From NCBI GenBank assembly GCA_019422065.1, contig JAHZEA010000004.1, forward strand, positions 69,477 to 133,476: DNA of 64,000 nt, written 5' to 3'. Below are positions 27,339-35,499 of this stretch, in pieces (positions within the stretch are counted from its first letter, which is position 1; each line of letters opens with the position of its first letter). Under the pieces are notes generated by a model, which worked only from the letters and a program-made list of their open reading frames with translations, did not search any database and had not been told where the DNA came from. Source of the DNA: Lachnospiraceae bacterium. GTDB taxonomy: Bacteria; Bacillota; Clostridia; Lachnospirales; Anaerotignaceae. The position numbers and the translations under genes were made by a program.

Positions 27339-28256
27339 TTATTTTGTTATTTCAAATTCCTGATAGCCCATATATCCAGGAGCTATTTCGTATTTAGCAA
27401 ATACAATTACAGGATTTCCGTTTTCATTAATATAAAATGGAGTTTTGTCTGTTATTGTTTTAAAGCCTGCATCCTGCATTGTATCATCTGTGCTGTTGCC
27501 ATAACCGAAATAAATATTATTTTCGTCTTCGGCTATACGCTGTTCAATCTGTTTTTTAATGCTTTCATTGCAGATGTTAATATAGTCTTCACCAAGTAAG
27601 TCTTTAAGTGTTATTTCTGTATCTGTATCAAGGTTAAGGTTATAATAGTGGCGTTCCTCATTTGATGTTACCCAGCCTTTTGATGTTACAAGCTCAAGAG
27701 AAAGAATGTTGCCGTTTTGTGATTTGATATCGTAGTTTATTATTATATCCATCTTACGGTCGTTCCATTCTTCTTCTGTTCCGCCTGTTTCAAAGAATGC
27801 TTTTTTGTATTCTTCGAAGTCTTTTTCTGCCTGAGCGCGATAGTCATTTACTATCTTTTCTATTTCGGCATTTATTTTTTCTGTAAAGTCTGTATTAGTT
27901 TCTGTTCCGTTGTTGTCTATTACTATGTTAGGAACATCCATATCTACATTATACATGTCTTCTTCAACACCATGGAATGAACGAACGGTTAAAACTTTTG
28001 CTATAGTGCCTATAACAGGAAGTTTTGCCATTTCTGTTGCGAATGTAGGTATTGTATTTAAAGCTACTGTGGTGCAAACAATTAAACCTGCTGCTGTAAC
28101 TGTGAAACCTTTAAATGTCTTTTTCATAAGCTCTTTCCTCCTTATATATGCAGCCCTTTTTTTGCTGCTTTTTGATATCGCGTTTTTAACAACAAAGTCA
28201 AGTTCAGCGGGTATTTCTATTGAATCATATATTTTTTTACTATCATCAATTTTCAT
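27339..28256 (-). CDS. RsiV-like anti-sigma factor (DUF3298-type extracellular domain)
   Basis: Single-pass membrane anti-sigma factor. A short cytosolic N-terminus (about 50 residues) would bind the sigma factor. A transmembrane helix follows (GFTVTAAGLIVCTTVALNTI). Then comes an extracellular part with IINYDIKSQNGNILSLELVT and FYINENGNPVIVFAKYEIAP, as in RsiV/DUF3298 proteins. In Bacillus subtilis RsiV binds lysozyme and is then cleaved by signal peptidase; PTFATEMA just outside the membrane is a plausible cleavage site here. Its ATG overlaps the sigma gene stop by 4 bp, so the two are translationally coupled. Confidence 0.85.
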   Translation of the reverse strand: MKIDDSKKIYDSIEIPAELDFVVKNAISKSSKKRAAYIRRKELMKKTFKGFTVTAAGLIVCTTVALNTIPTFATEMAKLPVIGTIAKVLTVRSFHGVEEDMYNVDMDVPNIVIDNNGTETNTDFTEKINAEIEKIVNDYRAQAEKDFEEYKKAFFETGGTEEEWNDRKMDIIINYDIKSQNGNILSLELVTSKGWVTSNEERHYYNLNLDTDTEITLKDLLGEDYINICNESIKKQIEQRIAEDENNIYFGYGNSTDDTMQDAGFKTITDKTPFYINENGNPVIVFAKYEIAPGYMGYQEFEITK

Positions 28257-28744
28257 GCAAAGGCCTCCTTTGATAACTTGTTTTCTAATTTACTAAGCCC
28301 GCTGTAAAGCCTTGTTTTTACTGTATTTGGGTTAGTGTTTGTTATTTCGGCTATTTGCTTAATTGTAAGGTCCTCGTAATAGTGCAGTATTATTACTGTT
28401 CTTACAGGTTCGCTTAAATTTTGTACTGCCTCATAAACTTCTCTGTCTTTATCAAATGATGGTTCATTATAAGACTGTTCCGGCAGTGTTTCATCAGCGG
28501 GAGCCTCGTTTTTGGAAGCCTTAATGTGCCGTAATGCCTCATTAACTATTATTTTATAAAGCCAAGTTTTAATGGCTTGTGGGTTTTTTATTGTATAGCA
28601 TTTTTCAAGTGCTGTACAAATTGCATTTTGTACTACATCTAAAGCGCTTTCTTTATTACGTACGTAGCTGTATGCCAGCCTATAGAATTTTTCCTGAGAC
28701 TCAAGTATATAACTTACTGTCAGGTCATATAAATCCTTTTCCAT
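28253..28744 (-). CDS. ECF sigma factor (SigV-like)
   Basis: RNA polymerase sigma-70 of the extracytoplasmic function group. Region 2 is KFYRLAYSYVRNKESALDVV, region 4 is LSEPVRTVIILHYYEDLTI followed by IAEITNTNPNTVKTRLYSG. The open frame runs to 28849, but CAGGAGGC before ATG 28744 and the usual domain start (MEKDLYDLTVSYI) fix the start, giving 163 residues. Encoded with and upstream of its RsiV-like anti-sigma. Two palindromes lie just before the ribosome binding site (28761-28775 and 28780-28789). Confidence 0.9.
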   Translation of the reverse strand: MEKDLYDLTVSYILESQEKFYRLAYSYVRNKESALDVVQNAICTALEKCYTIKNPQAIKTWLYKIIVNEALRHIKASKNEAPADETLPEQSYNEPSFDKDREVYEAVQNLSEPVRTVIILHYYEDLTIKQIAEITNTNPNTVKTRLYSGLSKLENKLSKEAFA

Positions 28745-28760
28745 GGTTGCCTCCTGTTTT

Positions 28761-28789
28761 GTATGTTTTACATACTCTATACCGCGGTA
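28761..28789. promoter_or_regulatory. Two palindromes upstream of the ECF sigma gene
   Basis: GTATGTTTTACATAC (28761-28775) and TACCGCGGTA (28780-28789) are perfect inverted repeats in the sigma gene leader. They could be operators or a small mRNA structure; I recognise no known regulator site. Confidence 0.4.
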
Positions 28790-28889
28790 GTTTTTACTGC
28801 TTTTACTATATAGATAATTTGAGGGTTTAAAAAGTTTGGATATTTTCAAAATTTTTTTGAAATTATTTTTTATGAAAAAAATTTTGTAC

Positions 28890-28917
28890 TTGCAATATAT
28901 AGATTATATGATATAAT
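28890..28917 (+). promoter_or_regulatory. Promoter of the metK leader
   Basis: TTGCAA at 28890 and TATAAT at 28912 with a 16-bp spacer, about 40 bp before the riboswitch. Confidence 0.65.
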
Positions 28918-28956
28918 GTTTTCCATAGCAAAAGGCAGTATGCCTATATAATTTAT

Positions 28957-29089
28957 AAGCTTATCAAGAGTGGTCGAGGGACAGGGCCCTGTGACACCCA
29001 GCAACCGGCTTTTTAGTACGGTGCTAATTCCCACACATAAGTTTTATGTGTAAGATGAGCTTTTATTTGGCCCTGATGGGCTTTTTTTT
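28957..29089 (+). promoter_or_regulatory. SAM-I (S-box) riboswitch with terminator
   Basis: The S-box core is plain: TTATCAAGAG (28961-28970), GAGGGA, GGCCC, GACACCCAGCAACC and GTGCTAATTCC. P1 forms between AAGCTTATC (28957-28965) and GATGAGCTT (29054-29062) with one wobble. A GCCC/GGGC stem with eight T follows to 29089. SAM binding should stabilise P1 and permit termination before metK. Confidence 0.95.
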
Positions 29090-29121
29090 ATATCATTTAT
29101 TTTTAAAAGGAGGAGTTATAA

Positions 29122-30252
29122 ATGTCAAGAAGACTTTTTACATCAGAGTCTGTTACAGAAGGACATCCAGATAAAATTTGTGACCAGATTTCTGATGCCG
29201 TCCTTGATTCAATACTTGAAAAAGACCCTATGGCAAGAGTTGCCTGCGAAACAACAGCTACTACAGGTATGATTTTTGTAATGGGCGAAGTTACAACAAA
29301 CTGCTATGTTGATATTGAGGAGATAGTAAGAAATACAGTTAGAGAAATTGGATATACAAGAGCTAAATATGGTTTTGATGCTGATTCCTGCGCTGTTATT
29401 ACTTCACTTAAAGGTCAGTCACCTGATATAGCTATGGGTGTTGATAATGAAGGCGCCGGAGACCAAGGAATGATGTTTGGTTTTGCATGCAATGAAACTG
29501 ATGAGTATATGCCAATGCCTATTTATCTTGCTCACAAGCTTGCAAGACGTCTTACTGAGGCAAGAAAAACAGGTGTGCTTTCTTATCTTAGACCAGACGG
29601 AAAATCACAGGTAACAGTTGAGTATGTTGACGACAAGCCGGTTAGGGTAGATACAGTTGTTATTTCAACTCAGCATGCACCTGAAGTTGACCACGACACT
29701 ATTGAAAAAGACATTATTGAAAAAGTTATTAAAGAAGTAATTCCTGCTGAGCTTTTAGACGAAAAGACAAAATACTTCATTAATCCTACAGGACGTTTTG
29801 TAATTGGCGGACCACAGGGCGACAGCGGACTTACAGGAAGAAAGATAATAGTTGACACATACGGCGGATATGCTCGTCATGGCGGCGGTGCTTTCTCTGG
29901 AAAAGACCCAACAAAGGTAGACAGAAGTGCATGCTACGCTGCAAGACATGTTGCTAAAAACATTGTAGCAAGTGGAGCAGCTGATAAGTGCGAAATTCAG
30001 CTTGCTTATGCTATAGGTGTTGCTCAGCCGGTTTCTGTTCATGTTAATACTTTCGGTACAGGCAGAATTGATGATGAAAAGCTTGAGGAGATTGTTCAGA
30101 AGAACTTTGACCTTACACCAAAGGGTATTATAAACAGATTTGACCTTAGAAGACCTATCTACAAACAAACAGCAGCATATGGTCACTTTGGAAGAAATGA
30201 CCTTGATTTACCTTGGGAAAAACTTGATATGGTTGATGTATTTAAACAGTAA
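29122..30252 (+). CDS. metK: S-adenosylmethionine synthetase
   Basis: Makes SAM from methionine and ATP. Signature motifs: SVTEGHPDKICDQISDA at the N-terminus, GAGDQGMMFGFA and GGGAFSGKDPTKVDRSA. Length of 376 residues is slightly short but complete from MSRRLFTSESV to the end. AAAGGAGG precedes the ATG. Feedback control by the SAM-I riboswitch just upstream is direct product inhibition at the RNA level. Confidence 0.97.
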   Translation: MSRRLFTSESVTEGHPDKICDQISDAVLDSILEKDPMARVACETTATTGMIFVMGEVTTNCYVDIEEIVRNTVREIGYTRAKYGFDADSCAVITSLKGQSPDIAMGVDNEGAGDQGMMFGFACNETDEYMPMPIYLAHKLARRLTEARKTGVLSYLRPDGKSQVTVEYVDDKPVRVDTVVISTQHAPEVDHDTIEKDIIEKVIKEVIPAELLDEKTKYFINPTGRFVIGGPQGDSGLTGRKIIVDTYGGYARHGGGAFSGKDPTKVDRSACYAARHVAKNIVASGAADKCEIQLAYAIGVAQPVSVHVNTFGTGRIDDEKLEEIVQKNFDLTPKGIINRFDLRRPIYKQTAAYGHFGRNDLDLPWEKLDMVDVFKQ

Positions 30253-30285
30253 TAAATATATCATTAAATATTACTAAAACAATTA

Positions 30286-30322
30286 AAGCACGTACTCTTT
30301 ATTTTAAGAGACGTGCTTTTTT
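30286..30322 (+). terminator. Terminator after metK
   Basis: AAGCACGT...CTCTT pairs with AAGAG...ACGTGCTT, one bulged base, then six T. Confidence 0.9.
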
Positions 30323-30407
30323 GTATGTCCATATTTTAATACTGTTTAAAAATGCAATGTATTATAAATAGATGGTTTTAGTTAGTATATTAAACTTTTT
30401 GGTAAAA

Positions 30408-30444
30408 CAAAAAAACACGCCTTTTATTAATAAGACGTGTTTTG
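30408..30444 (-). terminator. Terminator of the phosphofructokinase gene
   Basis: AAAACACG(C)CTT pairs with AAGACGTGTTTT; on the minus strand a T-run follows. Confidence 0.85.
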
Positions 30445-30460
30445 GTATAAAGCAAAGTTT

Positions 30461-31579
30461 TTATTTAATTCTATGAACTGGCATATCACCGAATGAAACA
30501 CCTAAGTCACGTGCTACCTGAACAAGCTCGTCTGTTTCAGGGTCAATTTGTTTTTGAGAGCCTACAACTTCTTCAAGTGATACATAGCTTATATCGCCGT
30601 GCTTAAGACAAACCATGTTTCCGTATTTTTCTTCATGTATAAGTTTTGCGGCATAAGAACCGTATCTTGCAGAAAGTATTCTGTCGTAAGGGGATGTTTC
30701 GCCGCCTCTTTGTGTATGGCCAAGTACAACAGGGCGTATTTCGTGTTCTTCGCCTATAAGCTGTTCAAGCTGATATGTAAGCTTATTGGCAATGCCGCCA
30801 AGACGTATAGGGTCCGGACTGTCTTTAACTACTTTATTAACTGTTACTGTACCGCCAAGCTCCATTGCGCCTTCGGATACAACTATAATTGTAAAAAGTT
30901 TTCCTCTGGCATCTCTTTCATGTATTTTCTGTACTATATTGTCAAGAGTATACGGTATTTCAGGTATAAGTATAATATCGGCTGAACCGGCAATGCCGCC
31001 ATGAAGAGCTATCCAGCCAGCGTTTCTGCCCATAACCTCAACTACTATTATTCTATGGTGGCTCTCAGCTGTAGTGTGAAGCCTTCCCAGCGCCTCTGTA
31101 ACAATATTAACTGCTGTGTTAAAGCCGAATGTAACATCTGTTGACTTAAGGTCATTATCTATTGTTTTAGGCACACCTATTACATTAACACCTTTGCGTG
31201 CAAAATCTCTTGCACTTGTAAGTGTTCCGTCGCCGCCAAGTATAACAAGGCAGTCAACGCCTTCATTTTTAAGGTTCTGTATAGCTACATCAGAAACATC
31301 TTTCCTAACTATAACACCGTTTTCTGTAACTTTATAGTCAAAGAGGTTATCTTTGTTTGAGCTGTATAAAATTGAGCCGCCTTTGTGAAGTATACCTGTT
31401 GTGTTCTCAAGTGTAAGAGGCATAAAATCGTTTGTATACAATCCTCTGTAACCAAATTTATAACCAATCAGCTCATATCCGTATTTTAATATACAAGTTT
31501 TTGTAAGTGTGTATATTACCGCGTTAAGTCCCGGCGCGTCTCCTCCTCCTGTTAAAACAGCTATTTTCTTATTAGACAT
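30461..31579 (-). CDS. pfkA: 6-phosphofructokinase, G104/K124 (mixed) type
   Basis: Phosphorylates fructose 6-phosphate in glycolysis. GGGDAPGLNAVI is the phosphate-donor loop. ILGGDGTLTSA has Gly where PPi enzymes have Asp, which points to ATP. But PKTIDND carries the Lys found in PPi-dependent and group III enzymes instead of the Gly of classical PfkA. Together with the length of 372 residues (classical PfkA is about 320) this is a group III or mixed-type enzyme. GGGAGGT selects ATG 31579 over 31585 and 31594. Single gene. Confidence 0.9.
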   Translation of the reverse strand: MSNKKIAVLTGGGDAPGLNAVIYTLTKTCILKYGYELIGYKFGYRGLYTNDFMPLTLENTTGILHKGGSILYSSNKDNLFDYKVTENGVIVRKDVSDVAIQNLKNEGVDCLVILGGDGTLTSARDFARKGVNVIGVPKTIDNDLKSTDVTFGFNTAVNIVTEALGRLHTTAESHHRIIVVEVMGRNAGWIALHGGIAGSADIILIPEIPYTLDNIVQKIHERDARGKLFTIIVVSEGAMELGGTVTVNKVVKDSPDPIRLGGIANKLTYQLEQLIGEEHEIRPVVLGHTQRGGETSPYDRILSARYGSYAAKLIHEEKYGNMVCLKHGDISYVSLEEVVGSQKQIDPETDELVQVARDLGVSFGDMPVHRIK

Positions 31580-31741
31580 CAACATACCTCCCAAAGGTTT
31601 ATTATACTGAATTATTATAAATCAATATTGAGAAAAAATAAATAATTAAAAGTAAAAATTATTACTGACTGATTAAAATAAAAGAATGTAAAATACTTAA
31701 AATATGTACTGAAATATTAAATACTTAAAAATTATGTTGTA

Positions 31742-31972
31742 TTAATCTTTTTTATTAATAATTTCTTCAAGTAAAGCTATTCTCTTTTCAAGTTTGCTGA
31801 TTTTTTCATTCTGCTCTTCAAAAGCATATATTACAACAGATACTAAAAATGCCACAGCGGCTGTTGCTGTAAAAAATCTTTTGCTGAAATCAAAAAGCAT
31901 ATATCCGCCGAAAAACACAAAACATTCAGCAGTTATTATAGTTACAAGCATTATCTGAATGAATTTTTTCAT
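31742..31972 (-). CDS. Small membrane protein with coiled-coil tail
   Basis: 76 residues: two hydrophobic helices (FIQIMLVTIITAECFVFFGG, then FFTATAAVAFLVSVVIYAF), then a short heptad-rich tail EKISKLEKRIALLEEIINKK. AAGGAGC precedes ATG 31972. I do not recognise a family. It lies alone between phosphofructokinase and the cyclopropane synthase gene, both on the same strand. Confidence 0.7.
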   Translation of the reverse strand: MKKFIQIMLVTIITAECFVFFGGYMLFDFSKRFFTATAAVAFLVSVVIYAFEEQNEKISKLEKRIALLEEIINKKD

Positions 31973-32067
31973 TAAATCAGCTCCTTATAAAACAGTACTG
32001 AGTTTAGTAGCGGTTTTGCTTTTATAATTTCAGTATACCACGGCAAAGTTTTATTTTCAATTAATAA

Positions 32068-32099
32068 GGACGCGCTTACATTTTTTATAAGGCGCGTCC
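32068..32099 (-). terminator. Terminator-like hairpin after cfa
   Basis: GGACGCGC pairs with GCGCGTCC (8 bp, GC-rich) just beyond the cfa stop; the trailing T-run on the minus strand is weak. Confidence 0.65.
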
Positions 32100-32117
32100 C
32101 AAAAATTATTTGTTTTA

Positions 32118-33278
32118 TTATACAGTTCTAAGCATTGGTATTGAGTTATTTATACCTTTTGACATGAGTATCTGATGAAGGTCTATAATGCCGTTATTAA
32201 ATGTAGCGGCACATGAAGCAAGGTAAAGGTCCCACATTCTTGTAAATTCTACACCCATCATTTTTTCTATTTCCTCACGGTGGTTATTGAAGTTTTCTCT
32301 CCAGCAGAGGAGTGTGCGGTTATAGTGTCTTCTTAAACTTTCAATATCAAGTGTATAGAAATTATAATCAGGCATTATATTTACAATTTCTCTAAGGCTT
32401 GGTATCATTCCGCCTGGGAAAATATATTTTTTAATCCATGCATCGCCGGGATGTTCTTTAAGAGCACTAATAAAGTGAAGAAGGAATAAGCCGCCGTCTT
32501 TTAATACAGAATGAACACATTTAAGGAATAAATCATAGTTTTTTCTGCCTACATGCTCAAGCATTCCAACACTAACAACTCTGTCGAAAGTCATTTCGCT
32601 TTTTGGTAAATCTCTGTAATCCATAATTTTTACTGTAAGCAAATCCTCAAGGCCTTCAGCTTTAATTTTTTCGGAAAAGCCTTTTTCCTGCTCAGCACTT
32701 AATGTAATGCCGCAGCCTTTTATTTTATATTTCTTAGCTGCTCTTATAAGAAGGGCACCCCAGCCGCAGCCTATGTCAAGAAGTGTCATGCCTTCTTCAA
32801 GCTGAAGCTTTGCAAGTATATGGTCAAGCTTGTCCTCCTGTGCCTCATCAAGAGTTTTTGTGTCATCTTTGAAATATGCGCATGAATAGTTCATGTCTTT
32901 ATCAAGCCAGAGCTTATAAAAATCGTTTCCTATATCATAATGTGAAGAAACTTCTTTTTTCTGATTTGCTTTTGATACAGATGTTTTTATAATGTTTTTA
33001 AGAGCACTTTCATTAGTGCTGAATTTTGACATATTACCTAAAAACAGGTTTAAAACATAGTAAAGGTCTTTATCAAGCTCAATATCTCCACGCATATAGG
33101 CTTCACCAAGGGCAAGGGATGTGCTTGTAAGAAGCTCTGTCTTTTTAAGAGGATTGTTTATTTTTACATTAAAGCAAGGCTCACCGTCACCGATTTTTGT
33201 CTTACTACCGTCGCTTTCTATTGTAAAGCATACGGATATAAATTTGCTTAAATAATCTGCTAAAAAGTTTTCTTTCAT
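32118..33278 (-). CDS. cfa: Cyclopropane-fatty-acyl-phospholipid synthase family methyltransferase
   Basis: SAM-dependent methyltransferase that adds a methylene bridge to unsaturated fatty acyl chains of membrane phospholipids. Family start: FNVKINNPLKKTELL and LGEAYMRGDIELDKDLYYVL. HYDIGNDFYKLWLDKDMNYS leads into the SAM site LLDIGCGWGALLIRAA; VSVGMLEHVG and the C-terminal RMWDLYLASCAATF complete the family pattern. Length of 386 residues is normal. CAGGAGGC precedes the ATG. Confidence 0.93.
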   Translation of the reverse strand: MKENFLADYLSKFISVCFTIESDGSKTKIGDGEPCFNVKINNPLKKTELLTSTSLALGEAYMRGDIELDKDLYYVLNLFLGNMSKFSTNESALKNIIKTSVSKANQKKEVSSHYDIGNDFYKLWLDKDMNYSCAYFKDDTKTLDEAQEDKLDHILAKLQLEEGMTLLDIGCGWGALLIRAAKKYKIKGCGITLSAEQEKGFSEKIKAEGLEDLLTVKIMDYRDLPKSEMTFDRVVSVGMLEHVGRKNYDLFLKCVHSVLKDGGLFLLHFISALKEHPGDAWIKKYIFPGGMIPSLREIVNIMPDYNFYTLDIESLRRHYNRTLLCWRENFNNHREEIEKMMGVEFTRMWDLYLASCAATFNNGIIDLHQILMSKGINNSIPMLRTV

Positions 33279-33483
33279 TTATTTGTCGCCTCCTGAGCTC
33301 ATTGACATAGAAAGTTTTAGCAATATTAGCGGTAAATATTCTTAAATAAATATATATCTGTAATATTGTTTTTTTATTATCAAATAGTATATCATTTAAT
33401 TAAAAAAATTCAATAATTTTTAATCTATATTTCCAAATTTTATTTTTTTTTGTCCGAAATTATATTATTATACACGATACAAT

Positions 33484-33509
33484 AAAAAAGGACGGTTATA
33501 AACCGTCCT
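33484..33509 (-). terminator. Terminator of the hpf gene
   Basis: Perfect 9-bp stem AGGACGGTT/AACCGTCCT (33489-33509) with six T on the minus strand. Confidence 0.92.
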
Positions 33510-33556
33510 AATTCTTGTTTTATGATATTTAGCAAAGTTAATTAATTGACAATCAA

Positions 33557-34084
33557 TTAAATCTCAGGCTCTATTAAACCATAGTTTCCGTTTTTACGTT
33601 TGTAAACAACGTTTAATGTTTCAGTGGATGTATTAAGGAAAACAAAAAAGTCGTGTCCCAAAAGCTCCATTTGTGTAACTGCTTCTTCAGCATCCATAGG
33701 AAGTACTTCGAATTTTTTGTTTCTTTCTATAACAGGGGAGCCTTCATCAAATAAAGCTTCGCTATCGGCCTCAGCATTATTTGTTTCAACAACTTTCCTT
33801 TTTGCAACTTTTCTTCCCTTAGCTTTTAAAAGCTGTTTTTCAAGGTTTTCAACAGCTTTATCAACTGAAACCATCATATCTTCGTCTTCTTTTTCAGAAC
33901 GGACGATTAATTTACCGCTTTTAAGAGTTATATCTGTTTTATAGGTAAGTTTACTTCTGTTTACAGCTACGTTAACGAAAGAGTCAGGAGGCATAATTTT
34001 TTCAATTCCAGATATTACAGCCTCAATTTTTTCTTTTGTTCTCTCGCCGATGTCAAAGTTCTTTCCTCTGATGAGATATGTCAT
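33557..34084 (-). CDS. hpf: Ribosome hibernation promoting factor, long form
   Basis: Binds the 30S mRNA/tRNA channel and joins ribosomes into inactive 100S dimers in stationary phase. Residues 1-100 are the S30AE domain (YLIRGKNFDIGERTKEKIEA), a linker follows, and the C-terminal dimerisation domain has FEVLPMDAEEAVTQMELLGH and FFVFLNTSTETLNVVYKRK. 175 residues marks the long HPF of Firmicutes. AAAGGAGC precedes ATG 34084. Single gene with its own terminator; 614 bp of non-coding DNA lie upstream. Confidence 0.95.
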   Translation of the reverse strand: MTYLIRGKNFDIGERTKEKIEAVISGIEKIMPPDSFVNVAVNRSKLTYKTDITLKSGKLIVRSEKEDEDMMVSVDKAVENLEKQLLKAKGRKVAKRKVVETNNAEADSEALFDEGSPVIERNKKFEVLPMDAEEAVTQMELLGHDFFVFLNTSTETLNVVYKRKNGNYGLIEPEI

Positions 34085-34662
34085 AAATAACAGCTCCTTT
34101 CAATTATTGCTGTAGGAAAAGCTTCCGCCTTTCTTATAATTACTTATTCGACGTTTATTTTAAAAATCCTTTTTAAATGAGTATAAAATTTCTAATTCGA
34201 TTAAATATTTTATTTAAGTATAAAATGATTTAACGTAGATGAAGCAAATTATAAAAACCAATTCTTTTTATAAAATAAAGATTGTTTACATTTTTGATTA
34301 AATTTCTGTTAATAAAATGACTGATAAAATTGTGGATAAAGTGGATAAGTCGGTGTATAACTGATTTTAAAGGGTTTGTTATGTGTAAAAGTTTAATAAA
34401 AAATCTGTATAACTTGTTTTTTGTTAACAAATAACGTCAGTTATGTTTACATAACTTAATTATGGATAGATGAACTAAATTTTATATAAATTTAGAAATA
34501 GAAACTAAAAATATGCTGATTATTTATATTAGAGAGTAGAAACAGTGTATAAATCAATGGTTAAATTGTTTTTAACAATAAAACTTATTCAGTAAGTGTA
34601 ATTAATTATAAAGTATAGTTATTGTTATACAGTATGTAGAATAGAAATATTAATTTAAGTAT
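34085..34662. other. AT-rich intergenic region with DnaA-box-like cluster
   Basis: About 580 bp without a credible gene. TGTGGATAA at 34331-34339 is an exact consensus DnaA box (as complement). AGTGGATAA follows without a gap at 34340-34348 (one mismatch), then GGTGTATAA at 34352-34360 (two mismatches), with looser copies near 34405 and 34542. The hpf promoter must also lie here. Confidence 0.45.
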
Positions 34663-34693
34663 AAAAAAGCCCTTTGTTTTTAGCAAAGGACTT
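34663..34693 (-). terminator. Terminator of the macrodomain gene
   Basis: A 9-bp stem AGCCCTTTG/CAAAGGACT with one wobble pair and six T on the minus strand. Confidence 0.88.
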
Positions 34694-34698
34694 TAATT

Positions 34699-35217
34699 TT
34701 ACTGAATGTTGTATTCTTTTAAGGCGGTTTTATAAGCTTTTTGTGTTATATCATCAAAGCAGACTATAGTAACTTTTTCAAAATCGCTGTGCTCGGCAAG
34801 AAAAGCCGAAATTTCCTTAAGCGCTATTTTAGCGGCTTCATCAACCGGAAACCTATATACTCCGGTACTTATGGAAGGAAAAGCTATGGAACGGATACCG
34901 TTTTCATAAGCCAGCTTTAATGAGTTTCTGTAGCAGCTGGCCAAAAGCTCAGGCTCTCCTTTGTTGCCTCCGCGCCATATTGGTCCGGGAGTATGTATAA
35001 CATATTTTGCGCTTAATTTAAAGCCGGGGGTAATACGTGCTTCTCCAGTAGGGCAACCATTGAATTTTTTGCACTCTTCAAGAAGCATAGGCCCTGCCGC
35101 TTTATGAATGGCGCCGTCAACTCCGCCGCCGCCTAAAAGAGATGTATTAGCCGCATTGACTATAGCGTCTGTCTTAGCTTTTACAATATCGCCTTTTACA
35201 ATAGTCAGTCTGTTCAT
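34699..35217 (-). CDS. Macrodomain protein (O-acetyl-ADP-ribose deacetylase type)
   Basis: ADP-ribose-binding macrodomain of the MacroD/YmdB type, which hydrolyses O-acetyl-ADP-ribose or mono-ADP-ribose on proteins. IVKGDIVKAKTDAIVNAANT, GGGGVDGAIHKAAG and SISTGVYRFPVDEAA are the binding loops, with the catalytic Asn/Asp region visible. 172 residues. GAAGGGAGTGGG places the start at ATG 35217 rather than at the upstream ATG 35235. Single gene. Confidence 0.92.
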   Translation of the reverse strand: MNRLTIVKGDIVKAKTDAIVNAANTSLLGGGGVDGAIHKAAGPMLLEECKKFNGCPTGEARITPGFKLSAKYVIHTPGPIWRGGNKGEPELLASCYRNSLKLAYENGIRSIAFPSISTGVYRFPVDEAAKIALKEISAFLAEHSDFEKVTIVCFDDITQKAYKTALKEYNIQ

Positions 35218-35389
35218 ATCACCCACTCCCTTCAAAGTTATTTTATATTATTTTAAAAAAAAGGTAAACACTTAAGCGCCAAATTTTATTTTTTTGTATT
35301 AATTTTTAATATTTAATATCCGTCAAAACACTTATTTTATACATTATAAAAAGAGATTTAATTTAATAATGCTTTATCACTTTAAATTT

Positions 35390-35419
35390 TTGCAGTTAGA
35401 CGCTTTAAAATGCTATAAT
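35390..35419 (+). promoter_or_regulatory. Promoter of the TrpXYZ-type operon
   Basis: TTGCAG at 35390 and TATAAT at 35414 with an 18-bp spacer, about 80 bp before the first gene. No T-box is visible in between. Confidence 0.65.
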
Positions 35420-35499
35420 AGATTGACAATAAATTGAAAAAGTATTATCATTACTTCTAAGCAATATACAATATGAATTAAGTGAGGGGAGTTAATATT

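Noticed and set aside
34230..34430. 66-codon leftward frame in the hpf upstream region
   Set aside because: No ribosome binding site, AT-driven composition (Phe, Ile, Asn, His); the DNA is better explained as non-coding.
34085..34698. Chromosomal replication origin
   Set aside because: DnaA boxes are present, but dnaA, dnaN, rpmH and similar neighbours are absent, so I keep only a box-cluster claim.
35236..35499. T-box before the TrpXYZ-type operon
   Set aside because: No TGGNACCGCG-like sequence or specifier stem; only a promoter is visible.
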